Assembly: GCF_030372275.1 (NCBI RefSeq)
Contig: NZ_JAUDDJ010000044.1
Strand: one strand, 5' to 3'
Source of the DNA: Lawsonibacter sp900766145
GTDB taxonomy: Bacteria; Bacillota; Clostridia; Oscillospirales; Oscillospiraceae
Length of the DNA stretch: 8,627 nt
Part shown: positions 1 through 5,765 of the stretch, piece after piece
Layout of the letters: every line of letters starts with the position of its first letter
How positions within the stretch are numbered: the first letter of the stretch is position 1
Program-made: the position numbers and the translations under genes
Notes under the pieces: model-generated
What the model was told of the DNA's origin: nothing
Databases searched by the model: none
Seen by the model: only the letters and a program-made list of their open reading frames with translations

Positions 1-826
1 CCCTCAGCAGCACCTGGTCACTGGTCTGGTACTCCCGGGCGTAGCGTCCGGGGGAGGTGCCGGTAAGGTGGCCGAAGGTGCGGATAAAGTGGGAGTTGTC
101 CGAGAAGCCGGACATCTCGCCGGCCTGCTGAACGCTCACGCCCTCCTTAAGCAGCTGGCGGGCTTTGAGGACCCGGCTATAGATGATGTACTCCATCACA
201 GAGAAGCCGGTGGCCGATTTGAAAATGCGGCACAGGTAGTGCTTGCTGATATAGAACTGGCTGGCGATTTGATCCAGCGTGAGGGGCTCAGAGAGGTTGT
301 TGCGGATATAGTCCAGGATGGGGGCCACACGGAGAAAGTCCTTGTTGCGTACCGCATCACCGGCAGTGGCAGAGGTGAGGATGGGAGCGGCACGCAGCAG
401 CAGATTCAAAAGGGCGATGGTCTGGTGGATGTCGCTGCCGAAGCTGCCGTCGTTTTTGTTGCGCTCCAGGGCCTGGAAGAGCTCGATGATCTCGATCATC
501 TGCTCGCTGGTCATGGCAGCCCGCAGAAAGCTGTCCCGGGTCAGCTGCATAAAGTCGGTCTGGGGGGTGGAGAGATCGGAGAGGGTCTTGCGGCTGACAT
601 GGAGGACGTAGCGGGCGTGAAACCCGGTGGCGATGGTACGGTGAAGGGTATTTTCACCAATCAGATATAAAGTGCCCCGCCGCAGGGGATAGACCTGGTC
701 ACTGACAAAAATATTGCCCGGGCTGGTCAGAGGCAGAAAAAGTTCATAGTAGTCATGGAAATGGAGTCGGCTCATGCTCCAGGTTTCATTATGATTAAGC
801 TGAAGATGAAAGTCAACGTTGGTCAT
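1..826 (-). CDS. AraC-family transcriptional regulator (C-terminal end cut off by window edge)
   Basis: The reverse strand reads open from an ATG at 826-824 to the left edge, giving 275 residues with no stop. Residues about 20-65 look like an AraC-type cupin sensor domain (HFHDYYELF at 22-30, then a GTLYLIG turn at 51-57). Residues about 164-267 form the double helix-turn-helix: LTLDQIASQFYISKHYLCRIF in the first half and VSVQQAGEMSGFSDNSHFIR in the second, ending in the family hallmark TSPGRYARE. The hallmark is normally close to the C-terminus, so only a few residues are probably missing. A GGGAGG ribosome site (complement of 834-839) lies 7 nt before the ATG. It is divergent from the gctA operon and shares its promoter region, so it is the natural candidate regulator of that operon; this is inference from position. 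The ligand is unknown. Family assignment is firm, target is not. Confidence 0.93.
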   Translation of the reverse strand, partial: MTNVDFHLQLNHNETWSMSRLHFHDYYELFLPLTSPGNIFVSDQVYPLRRGTLYLIGENTLHRTIATGFHARYVLHVSRKTLSDLSTPQTDFMQLTRDSFLRAAMTSEQMIEIIELFQALERNKNDGSFGSDIHQTIALLNLLLRAAPILTSATAGDAVRNKDFLRVAPILDYIRNNLSEPLTLDQIASQFYISKHYLCRIFKSATGFSVMEYIIYSRVLKARQLLKEGVSVQQAGEMSGFSDNSHFIRTFGHLTGTSPGRYAREYQTSDQVLLR

Positions 827-883
827 ATAAGGGCCTCCCACTGGAAGAACTGTACAATTCAAGCAAAAACATGGGGCAGAGAC

Positions 884-912
884 TTGCCCGCTTTTGTTGG
901 TTGTGTTATGAT
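884..912 (+). promoter_or_regulatory. Predicted sigma-A promoter of the gctA operon
   Basis: On the plus strand there is TTGCCC (884-889), a 17-nt spacer, and TATGAT (907-912) with an extended -10 TG at 904-905. Transcription would start near 919 and leave a leader of about 170 nt before gctA. The -35 is weak, which fits a promoter that needs an activator. No better-spaced pair was found between 920 and 1090. Confidence 0.55.
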
Positions 913-916
913 AACA
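904..916. promoter_or_regulatory. 13-bp palindrome over the gctA -10 box (candidate operator)
   Basis: TGTTAT-G-ATAACA is a perfect inverted repeat with 6-bp arms. It contains the whole predicted gctA -10 box and ends on the first base of the araC-type -10 box (916-921). A protein bound here would block both promoters. Part of the symmetry may simply come from two AT-rich -10 elements facing each other. Confidence 0.4.
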
Positions 917-944
917 TTATAGCATGGGAAGCGAATATATGCAA
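916..944 (-). promoter_or_regulatory. Predicted sigma-A promoter of the araC-type gene
   Basis: On the minus strand there is TTGCAT (944-939), a 17-nt spacer, and a perfect TATAAT (921-916) with an extended -10 TG at 924-923. Transcription would start near 909 and leave an 82-nt or so leader before the ATG at 826. The elements were read by eye. The match is very good for a housekeeping promoter. Confidence 0.7.
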
Positions 945-977
945 ACTTTTCGCCAAGTTCCCCAAAGACCTTTTGCA

Positions 978-1004
978 CATCTTGTGATAGACTGGCACAA
1001 GATG
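978..1004. promoter_or_regulatory. 9+9 bp inverted repeat in the gctA leader
   Basis: The arms CATCTTGTG (978-986) and CACAAGATG (996-1004) are perfectly complementary across a 9-nt spacer. It could be a DNA operator, since the dyad centres are about one helical turn apart, or an RNA hairpin with a 9-nt loop in the leader. A shorter repeat, CCAGA (1007-1011) with TCTGG (1021-1025), follows directly. The core TTGTG-N9-CACAA resembles Rex or CRP-type sites but has one spacer base too many for either. Confidence 0.5.
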
Positions 1005-1090
1005 AACCAGAGCGTGTAATTCTGGAAATCACGCGAAGTCAGGGAATAAAAACCGTACATCGAAAAAATTGTGTAATGGGGGTTTTCATT

Positions 1091-2188
1091 ATGAACAAAG
1101 TCTACACCTTGCACGACGCGGTTGCCAAGTTCGTCGAGAGCGGAGATTGCATCTCCTTCGGCGGCTTTACCACCAACCGTAAGCCCTATGCCGCGGTGGC
1201 TGAGATCCTGCGCCAGGGCCAGAAGGACTTCACTGTCTGGGCCGGTCCTGCCGGCGGCGACTGGGATATGCTGATCGGCGAGGGCCGTGTTAAGGCTTAC
1301 ATCAACTGCTACACCGCCAACTCCGGCTACACCAACGTCTCCCGCCGCTTCCGTGCTGCCATCGAGAAGGGCCAGCTGACTTACGAGGACTACTCTCAGG
1401 ACGTGCTGATGCTTCAGCTGCATGCCGCTTCCCTGGGCCTGCCCTTCCTGCCCGTGCGTCTGATGCAGGGTTCCGGTCTGATGAAGTACTGGGGCATCAG
1501 CGAGGAGCAGCGCAAGACCCTGGACAAGGTGGACGACCTGAAGTGCGTTGAGGTGGACAACCCCTTCAACCCCGGTGAGAAGGTTGTTGCTGTTCCCGTG
1601 CCCAAGCTGGACACCGCCATCATCCACGTGCAGAAGGCCTCTCCCGACGGCACCTGCATCATCGAGGGCGACGAGTTCCACGATGTGGACATCGCCGTGG
1701 CCGCCCGCAAGGTCATCGTCACCTGCGAGGATCTGGTCAGCGACGAGTACATCCGCCGCGATCCTACCCTGACCCGCATCTTCGGTCAGTGCGTGGACGC
1801 CGTGGTTCACTGCCCCTACGGCGCTTGGCCCTCTCAGTGCTACAACTACTACGACAACGACTCCCACGCTCTGAAGGAGTACGACAAGGCCTCCAAGTAT
1901 CAGGACGCCGAGGACGCCAAGGCTCAGCTGGCCAAGGCCGCTGCCAAGGCTGAGAAGGCCGCCGCTGCCAAGCCCGACGACGCCAAGCTGGCTGAGGCTG
2001 CTGCCAAGGCTAAGAAGGCTGCCGAGGACGCCGAGGCCGGCGTGGCCATCCCCGAGACCTTCAAGGACTATCTGGATAAGTGGGTCTACAGCGTCAAGGA
2101 CAACGACGAGCTGCTGGACAAAGTGGGCGGCGCTCAGCTGATGCGTCTGAAGAACGAGCCCCACCTGGGTTATTCCACCAGACACTAA
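1091..2188 (+). CDS. gctA: Glutaconate CoA-transferase subunit A (with unusual Ala/Lys-rich insertion)
   Basis: With GctB this forms the class I CoA-transferase that moves CoA from acetyl-CoA or glutaconyl-CoA to (R)-2-hydroxyglutarate in the cytoplasm. The product is 365 residues. It matches the A. fermentans subunit closely from the start: GGFTTNRKPYAAV (24-36), GGDWDMLIGEGRVKAYINCY (55-74), then LPFLPV and MQGSG. The ATG at 1091 is chosen because the N-terminus MNKVYTLHDA aligns with the known protein and GGGGG (1078-1082) sits 8 nt upstream. An ATG at 1076 would add five residues but would use up that ribosome site. The odd feature is residues about 272-321, an Ala/Lys/Glu/Asp-rich stretch absent from the A. 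fermentans subunit of about 320 residues. The normal sequence resumes at ETFKDYLDKWVYSV. The catalytic glutamate is in GctB. First gene of the operon, 21 nt before gctB. Confidence 0.96.
   Translation: MNKVYTLHDAVAKFVESGDCISFGGFTTNRKPYAAVAEILRQGQKDFTVWAGPAGGDWDMLIGEGRVKAYINCYTANSGYTNVSRRFRAAIEKGQLTYEDYSQDVLMLQLHAASLGLPFLPVRLMQGSGLMKYWGISEEQRKTLDKVDDLKCVEVDNPFNPGEKVVAVPVPKLDTAIIHVQKASPDGTCIIEGDEFHDVDIAVAARKVIVTCEDLVSDEYIRRDPTLTRIFGQCVDAVVHCPYGAWPSQCYNYYDNDSHALKEYDKASKYQDAEDAKAQLAKAAAKAEKAAAAKPDDAKLAEAAAKAKKAAEDAEAGVAIPETFKDYLDKWVYSVKDNDELLDKVGGAQLMRLKNEPHLGYSTRH
1922..2041 (+). repeat. Two 60-bp tandem repeats inside gctA (20 residues each)
   Basis: Residues 278-297 (starting AQLAKAAAKAEKAAA) and 298-317 (starting AKLAEAAAKAKKAAE) align in register. 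Within them the 24-nt stretches at 1940-1963 and 2000-2023 differ at only two bases. The composition predicts a charged alanine-rich helix. The reading frame is kept on both sides and codon choice matches the rest of the gene. Confidence 0.85.
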
Positions 2189-2209
2189 GAAGTAGGGAGG
2201 TATATTGTC

Positions 2210-3013
2210 ATGTCTGATTATACTAAGTACACGAAGCAGGAGATGCAGGCTTACGCCATTGCTAAGAACATCAAGGAGAATCAGATCGTCATCGTGGGCA
2301 CCGGCCTTCCTCTGATCGGCGCCTCCCTGGCCAAGCGGGCTGTCTGCCCCTCCTGTCACCCCATCGTAGAGAGCGGCCTGATGGACTGCTCCCCCGTGGA
2401 AGTGCCCCGCAGCGTGGGCGACAACCGCTTCATGGCTCACTGTGCCGTGCAGTGGCCCAACATCCGCTTCATCGGCTTTGAGGCCAATGAGTGGCTGCAC
2501 GACGCCGACCGCCTGGTGGCCTTCATCGGCGGCGCCCAGATCGACCCCTACGGCAACGTGAACTCCACCTGCATCTACGGCAAGGGCGACTATGTCAAGC
2601 CCCAGACCCGTTTCACCGGTTCCGGCGGCGCCAACGGCATTGCCACCTACTGCAACACCATCATCATGATGCAGCACCAGAAGCGCCGCTTCATGGAGAA
2701 GATCGACTACATCACCTCCTGCGGCTGGATGGACGGCCCTGGCGGCCGTGAGCGCGCCGGCCTGCCCGGCAACCGTGGTCCCCAGATGGTGGTTACCGAC
2801 CTGGGCATCATGAAGTTTGACGAAGAGACCAAGCGTATGTACCTGGCCTACTACTATCCGTTCTCCAGCCCCGAGATGGTTCAGGAGAACACCGGCTTCG
2901 AGATCGACGTGTCCCGCGCTGAGCTGATGGAGGGTCCCAGCCCCGACATCATCAAACTCATCCGTGAGGAGATCGACCCCGGCCAGGCCTTCATCAAGGT
3001 GCCGAAGGACTAA
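2210..3013 (+). CDS. gctB: Glutaconate CoA-transferase subunit B (catalytic glutamate)
   Basis: The B subunit carries the active-site glutamate that forms the enzyme-CoA thioester in class I CoA-transferases. The product is 267 residues, the usual length. The start at 2210 has AGGGAGG (2194-2200) 9 nt upstream, and MSDYTKYTKQEMQAYAIAK aligns with the A. fermentans N-terminus. The motif VESGLMDCSPVEVPRSVGD begins at residue 53 and puts Glu54 at the same number as the known catalytic residue. Other conserved blocks are GTGLPLIGAS (30-39), FIGGAQIDPYGNVNST and FTGSGGANGIATY. The C-terminus ends REEIDPGQAFIKVPKD, as in homologues. It lies 21 nt after gctA and 39 nt before gcdA. No key residue is missing, so this should be a working enzyme. 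Confidence 0.97.
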   Translation: MSDYTKYTKQEMQAYAIAKNIKENQIVIVGTGLPLIGASLAKRAVCPSCHPIVESGLMDCSPVEVPRSVGDNRFMAHCAVQWPNIRFIGFEANEWLHDADRLVAFIGGAQIDPYGNVNSTCIYGKGDYVKPQTRFTGSGGANGIATYCNTIIMMQHQKRRFMEKIDYITSCGWMDGPGGRERAGLPGNRGPQMVVTDLGIMKFDEETKRMYLAYYYPFSSPEMVQENTGFEIDVSRAELMEGPSPDIIKLIREEIDPGQAFIKVPKD

Positions 3014-3038
3014 TTCCATCAAACCAACTTTTATATAT

Positions 3039-3044
3039 AGGAGG
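3039..3044 (+). promoter_or_regulatory. Ribosome binding site that fixes the TTG start of gcdA
   Basis: A perfect AGGAGG lies 8 nt before the TTG at 3053. The first in-frame ATG (3068) is 23 nt from it, too far for normal initiation. The site therefore supports the non-ATG start. Confidence 0.8.
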
Positions 3045-3052
3045 AACTGACA

Positions 3053-4804
3053 TTGGGTAACTATTCCATGCCTCGTTATTTCCAGAATATGCCCACCGTG
3101 GGCAAGGCCGTCCGTCCTAACCCCGAGAACGTGGCCGAGCTGAAGGCCGTCGAGGAGGACATCCACGCCAAGATCGTGGCTGCCCTGGCTGCTGGTAAGA
3201 AGGACGAGGATATGAACGCCAAGGGCCAGATGACCGCCATGCAGCGTGTCTCCATGCTGGTGGATCCCGGAACCTGGTGCCCCCTGAACAGCCTGTATAA
3301 TCCCCAGGACAACAAGAACGGCTCTACCTCCATCATCAAGGGTCTGGGCCGCGTCAACGGCAAGTGGTGCGTGGTTATCGCTTCCGATAACAAGAAGCAC
3401 GCCGGCACCTGGGTGCCAGGCCAGGCTGACAACCTGCTGCGCGGCAGCGATACTGCCAAGCGTCTGCGTATCCCCCTGGTGTACCTCCTGAACTGCGCCG
3501 GCGTGGAGCTGGACCAGCAGGAGAAGGTGTACCCCAACCGTCGCGGCGGCGGTACTCCCTTCTACCGCAACTCTGAGCTCAACCAGATGGGCATTCCCGT
3601 CATCGTCGGTATCTACGGCACCAACCCCGCCGGCGGCGGCTATCACTCCATCAGCCCCACCATCCTCATCGCCCATGAGAAGGCCAACATGGCCGTGGGC
3701 GGCGCCGGCATCGTGGGCGGCATGAACCCCAAGGGTTATGTGGACATGGAGGCCGCTCTGGCTCAGATCGAGGCCACTAAGGGCCTGCGCGCGGATCCTC
3801 CCGGAACCGTGGCCATCCACTACGGCGAGACCGGCTTCTTCCGTGAGGTGTACTCCGGTGAGGACGGCGTGATCGCCGGCATCAAGAAGTATCTGGACAT
3901 GCTGCCCTCCTACGATCTGGAGTTCTTCCGCGTGGACACTCCCCAGTCTCCCGCTGCTTCCGACGTAGAGCTGTATGACCTGGTGCTCAACAACAAGAAG
4001 CGTCCCTACGACATGTACTCTGTCATCGCCCGCCTGTTCGACGGCAGCCAGTTCGTGGAGTACAAGAAGGGCTATGGCCCCGAGATGATCACCGGCCTGG
4101 CCAAGGTGGACGGCCTTCTGGTGGGCGTGGTTGCCAACCAGCAGGGCGTGTTCCCCAACTACCCCGAGTATAAGCAGGGCGCCATGGGCGTGGGCGGCAA
4201 GCTGTACCGCCAGGGCCTGATTAAGATGAACGAGTTCGTCACCCTGTGTGCCCGTGACCGTCTGCCCATGATCTGGATCCAGGATACCACCGGCATCGAC
4301 GTTGGCAACGACGCTGAGAAGGCCGAGCTGCTGGGTCTGGGCCAGAGCCTGATCTACTCCATCCAGAGCAGCAAGCTGCCCATGATGGAGATCACTCTGC
4401 GCCGCGGCACCGCCGCCGCCCACTACGTGCTGGGTGGTCCTCAGGGCAACGACAACAACGCCTTCTCTCTGGGCACCGCTGCCACCGAGATCAACGTCAT
4501 GAACGGCGAGACCGCTGCCAACGCCATGTACACCGGCCGTCTGGCCAAGGATCAGAAGGCTGGCAAGGATCTGCAGCCCACCATCGACAAGATGAACGCC
4601 CTGATCAACGACTACAACGAGAAGTCCAAGCCCTTCTTCTGCGCCAAGGCTGGCCTGGTGGACGAGATCGTGGATATGCCCATGATGCGCAACTACATCG
4701 TGGCTTTCGCCGATTCCTGCTACCAGAACCCCGAGAGCATCTGCCCCTTCCATCAGATGCTGCTGCCCCGTACCATCCGGGACTACGAGACCTTCAAGAA
4801 GTAA
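3053..4804 (+). CDS. gcdA: Glutaconyl-CoA decarboxylase alpha subunit (carboxyltransferase)
   Basis: GcdA transfers the carboxyl group of glutaconyl-CoA to the biotin of the carrier subunit, releasing crotonyl-CoA; the membrane subunit then couples decarboxylation to Na+ export. The product is 583 residues against about 587 in A. fermentans. It has the two crotonase-like halves of the carboxyltransferase fold. The N-terminal half shows NRRGGGTPF (162-170) and IYGTNPAGGGYHSIS (187-201). The C-terminal half shows WIQDTTGIDVGNDAEKAELL and GTAAAHYVLGGPQGND (452-467). Codon use is highly biased: of about 24 arginines only one is CGG, which suggests strong expression. Translation starts at TTG. The subunit is peripheral and has no membrane segment. 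It closely resembles glutaconyl-CoA decarboxylase rather than the propionyl- or methylmalonyl-CoA enzymes, and the neighbours agree. Confidence 0.97.
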   Translation: MGNYSMPRYFQNMPTVGKAVRPNPENVAELKAVEEDIHAKIVAALAAGKKDEDMNAKGQMTAMQRVSMLVDPGTWCPLNSLYNPQDNKNGSTSIIKGLGRVNGKWCVVIASDNKKHAGTWVPGQADNLLRGSDTAKRLRIPLVYLLNCAGVELDQQEKVYPNRRGGGTPFYRNSELNQMGIPVIVGIYGTNPAGGGYHSISPTILIAHEKANMAVGGAGIVGGMNPKGYVDMEAALAQIEATKGLRADPPGTVAIHYGETGFFREVYSGEDGVIAGIKKYLDMLPSYDLEFFRVDTPQSPAASDVELYDLVLNNKKRPYDMYSVIARLFDGSQFVEYKKGYGPEMITGLAKVDGLLVGVVANQQGVFPNYPEYKQGAMGVGGKLYRQGLIKMNEFVTLCARDRLPMIWIQDTTGIDVGNDAEKAELLGLGQSLIYSIQSSKLPMMEITLRRGTAAAHYVLGGPQGNDNNAFSLGTAATEINVMNGETAANAMYTGRLAKDQKAGKDLQPTIDKMNALINDYNEKSKPFFCAKAGLVDEIVDMPMMRNYIVAFADSCYQNPESICPFHQMLLPRTIRDYETFKK

Positions 4805-4820
4805 GACCGGCCCGAAGTGA

Positions 4821-4857
4821 CCGGCGTATGCGCCGGGACCCCGTTTGGGGTCCCGGC
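4821..4857 (+). promoter_or_regulatory. Two overlapping, mutually exclusive hairpins after gcdA
   Basis: The first hairpin is CCGGCG (4821-4826), loop TATG, CGCCGG (4831-4836). The second is GCCGGGACCCC (4832-4842), loop GTTT, GGGGTCCCGGC (4847-4857), an 11-bp perfect stem. They share 4832-4836, so only one can form at a time. No T-run follows the second, so it is not a typical terminator. It may protect the 3' end of the upstream mRNA, act as a processing site, or belong to a dispersed intergenic repeat. Confidence 0.6.
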
Positions 4858-4870
4858 ACCATATCCAATC

Positions 4871-4898
4871 CCCCGCGCGGCGGGGAAACCATATTTTT
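4871..4898 (+). terminator. GC-rich hairpin and T-run before hgdC (weak or partial terminator)
   Basis: CCCCGC (4871-4876) and GCGGGG (4880-4885) form a 6-bp stem with a 3-nt loop. A run of five T (4894-4898) begins 8 nt after the stem. The distance makes it a poor intrinsic terminator, and hgdC, hgdA and hgdB still need to be transcribed from upstream. Partial read-through is possible. Confidence 0.3.
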
Positions 4899-4913
4899 GA
4901 CGGAGCGAGTTTG

Positions 4914-5711
4914 ATGGATAACATTTACACTCTTGGTATCGATATTGGTTCCACTGCCTCCAAATGCGTGATGCTGCGCGATGGCAAGGAGATCGTCAGC
5001 AAGTCTCTGATTTCCGTGGGTGCCGGCACCAGCGGACCCCAGCGGGCTATTGCTGAGGTGCTGGAGAATGCAGGCATGACCCGGGATCAGATGGCCTATG
5101 TGCTGGCCACCGGCTACGGCCGTAATTCCCTGGAGGGGATCGCCGACCACCAGATGAGCGAGCTGAGCTGTCACGCCAAGGGCGCCAGCTTCCTGTTCCC
5201 CGACGTGCACACCGTCATCGACATCGGCGGCCAGGACGTAAAGGTCCTGCAGATCGAAAATGGTATGATGACCAACTTTGTCATGAACGACAAGTGCGCC
5301 GCCGGTACCGGCCGGTTCCTGGACGTGATGGCCCGGGTGCTGGAGGTCAAGGTGGAGGAGCTGGGAGATCTGGCGGCCAAGTCCACCAAGGATGTGGCCA
5401 TCAGCTCCACCTGTACCGTGTTTGCCGAAAGCGAGGTCATCAGCCAGCTGGCGATGGACACTGACAAGTGCGACATCATCAACGGCATCCACCACTCCGT
5501 GGCCGCCCGTGTGGCCGGCCTGGCCCACCGCGTGGGTGTGCGGGAGCTGGTGGTTATGACCGGCGGCGTGGCCCAGAACTCCGGCGTGGTCAAGGCGCTG
5601 GAGGAGGAACTGGGACACACCATCCACACCTCCCCCCTGACCCAGTATAACGGGGCCCTGGGAGCGGCACTGTTTGCGTATCAGCGGTACCTGAAGGAGC
5701 AAAAGGACTGA
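4914..5711 (+). CDS. hgdC: 2-Hydroxyglutaryl-CoA dehydratase activator (ATP-dependent [4Fe-4S] protein)
   Basis: HgdC is the homodimeric 'archerase' that uses ATP hydrolysis to push one low-potential electron from its [4Fe-4S] cluster into the dehydratase HgdAB. The product is 265 residues, typical for the family. It has the ASKHA ATPase fold: GIDIGSTASK phosphate loop (8-17), DIGGQDVK (103-110) and TGGVAQN near the C-terminus. Cys128 in NDKCAAGTGRF and Cys167 in SSTCTVFAESEV match Cys127 and Cys166, which ligate the cluster at the dimer interface in A. fermentans. The ATG at 4914 is chosen because MDNIYTLGIDIGSTASK aligns with the known N-terminus and GGAG (4902-4905) lies 8 nt upstream. A longer frame from 4845 would translate the hairpin region. 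Codon use is looser than in its neighbours: six of ten arginines are CGG. This fits the known need for only small amounts of activator. Confidence 0.97.
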   Translation: MDNIYTLGIDIGSTASKCVMLRDGKEIVSKSLISVGAGTSGPQRAIAEVLENAGMTRDQMAYVLATGYGRNSLEGIADHQMSELSCHAKGASFLFPDVHTVIDIGGQDVKVLQIENGMMTNFVMNDKCAAGTGRFLDVMARVLEVKVEELGDLAAKSTKDVAISSTCTVFAESEVISQLAMDTDKCDIINGIHHSVAARVAGLAHRVGVRELVVMTGGVAQNSGVVKALEEELGHTIHTSPLTQYNGALGAALFAYQRYLKEQKD

Positions 5712-5720
5712 TCCTTTTGC
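5699..5720 (+). promoter_or_regulatory. 9-bp hairpin over the hgdC stop codon
   Basis: GCAAAAGGA (5699-5707) pairs perfectly with TCCTTTTGC (5712-5720) around a CTGA loop that contains the TGA stop. No T-run follows, so termination is unlikely. It could affect mRNA stability or separate hgdC translation from hgdA. No convincing promoter was seen in 5712-5765. Confidence 0.45.
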
Positions 5721-5765
5721 GAGACAACAATAATATGGACGATTTTAAGTGAGGAGGACACAACA

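Noticed and set aside
68..670. A 200-codon plus-strand open frame over the regulator
   Set aside because: It is the shadow of the AraC-type gene, whose minus-strand translation has clear cupin and helix-turn-helix motifs.
978..1004. Exact Rex or CRP operator
   Set aside because: The half-sites look right, but the spacing is one base longer than TTGTG-N8-CACAA (Rex) or TGTGA-N6-TCACA (CRP). Kept only as an unassigned inverted repeat.
1904..2053. Frameshift or assembly error as the cause of the GctA insertion
   Set aside because: The frame is intact, homology resumes in frame on the far side, and codon choice inside matches the rest of the gene. A collapsed or expanded repeat count in the assembly is still possible.
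4832..4857. Intrinsic terminator after gcdA at the 11-bp hairpin
   Set aside because: The stem is strong but no T-run follows it, and three essential pathway genes lie downstream without a clear new promoter.
4845..4913. A longer hgdC start at 4845 adding 23 residues
   Set aside because: The extra residues would translate a hairpin region, have no homology to known activators, and lack a well-placed ribosome site; 4914 has one and aligns with the family.
917..4924. A 1335-codon open frame on the minus strand across gctA, gctB and gcdA
   Set aside because: It lies exactly opposite three well-identified genes. Its openness follows from their biased codons, which lack the reverse complements of stops. 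The product is a Gly/Val/His/Leu-rich string with no recognisable domain and no ribosome site.
5712..5765. Promoter for hgdA in the hgdC-hgdA gap
   Set aside because: TTGCGA at 5717 has only GATTTT at an 18-nt spacing, and TAATAT at 5731 has no -35 partner.
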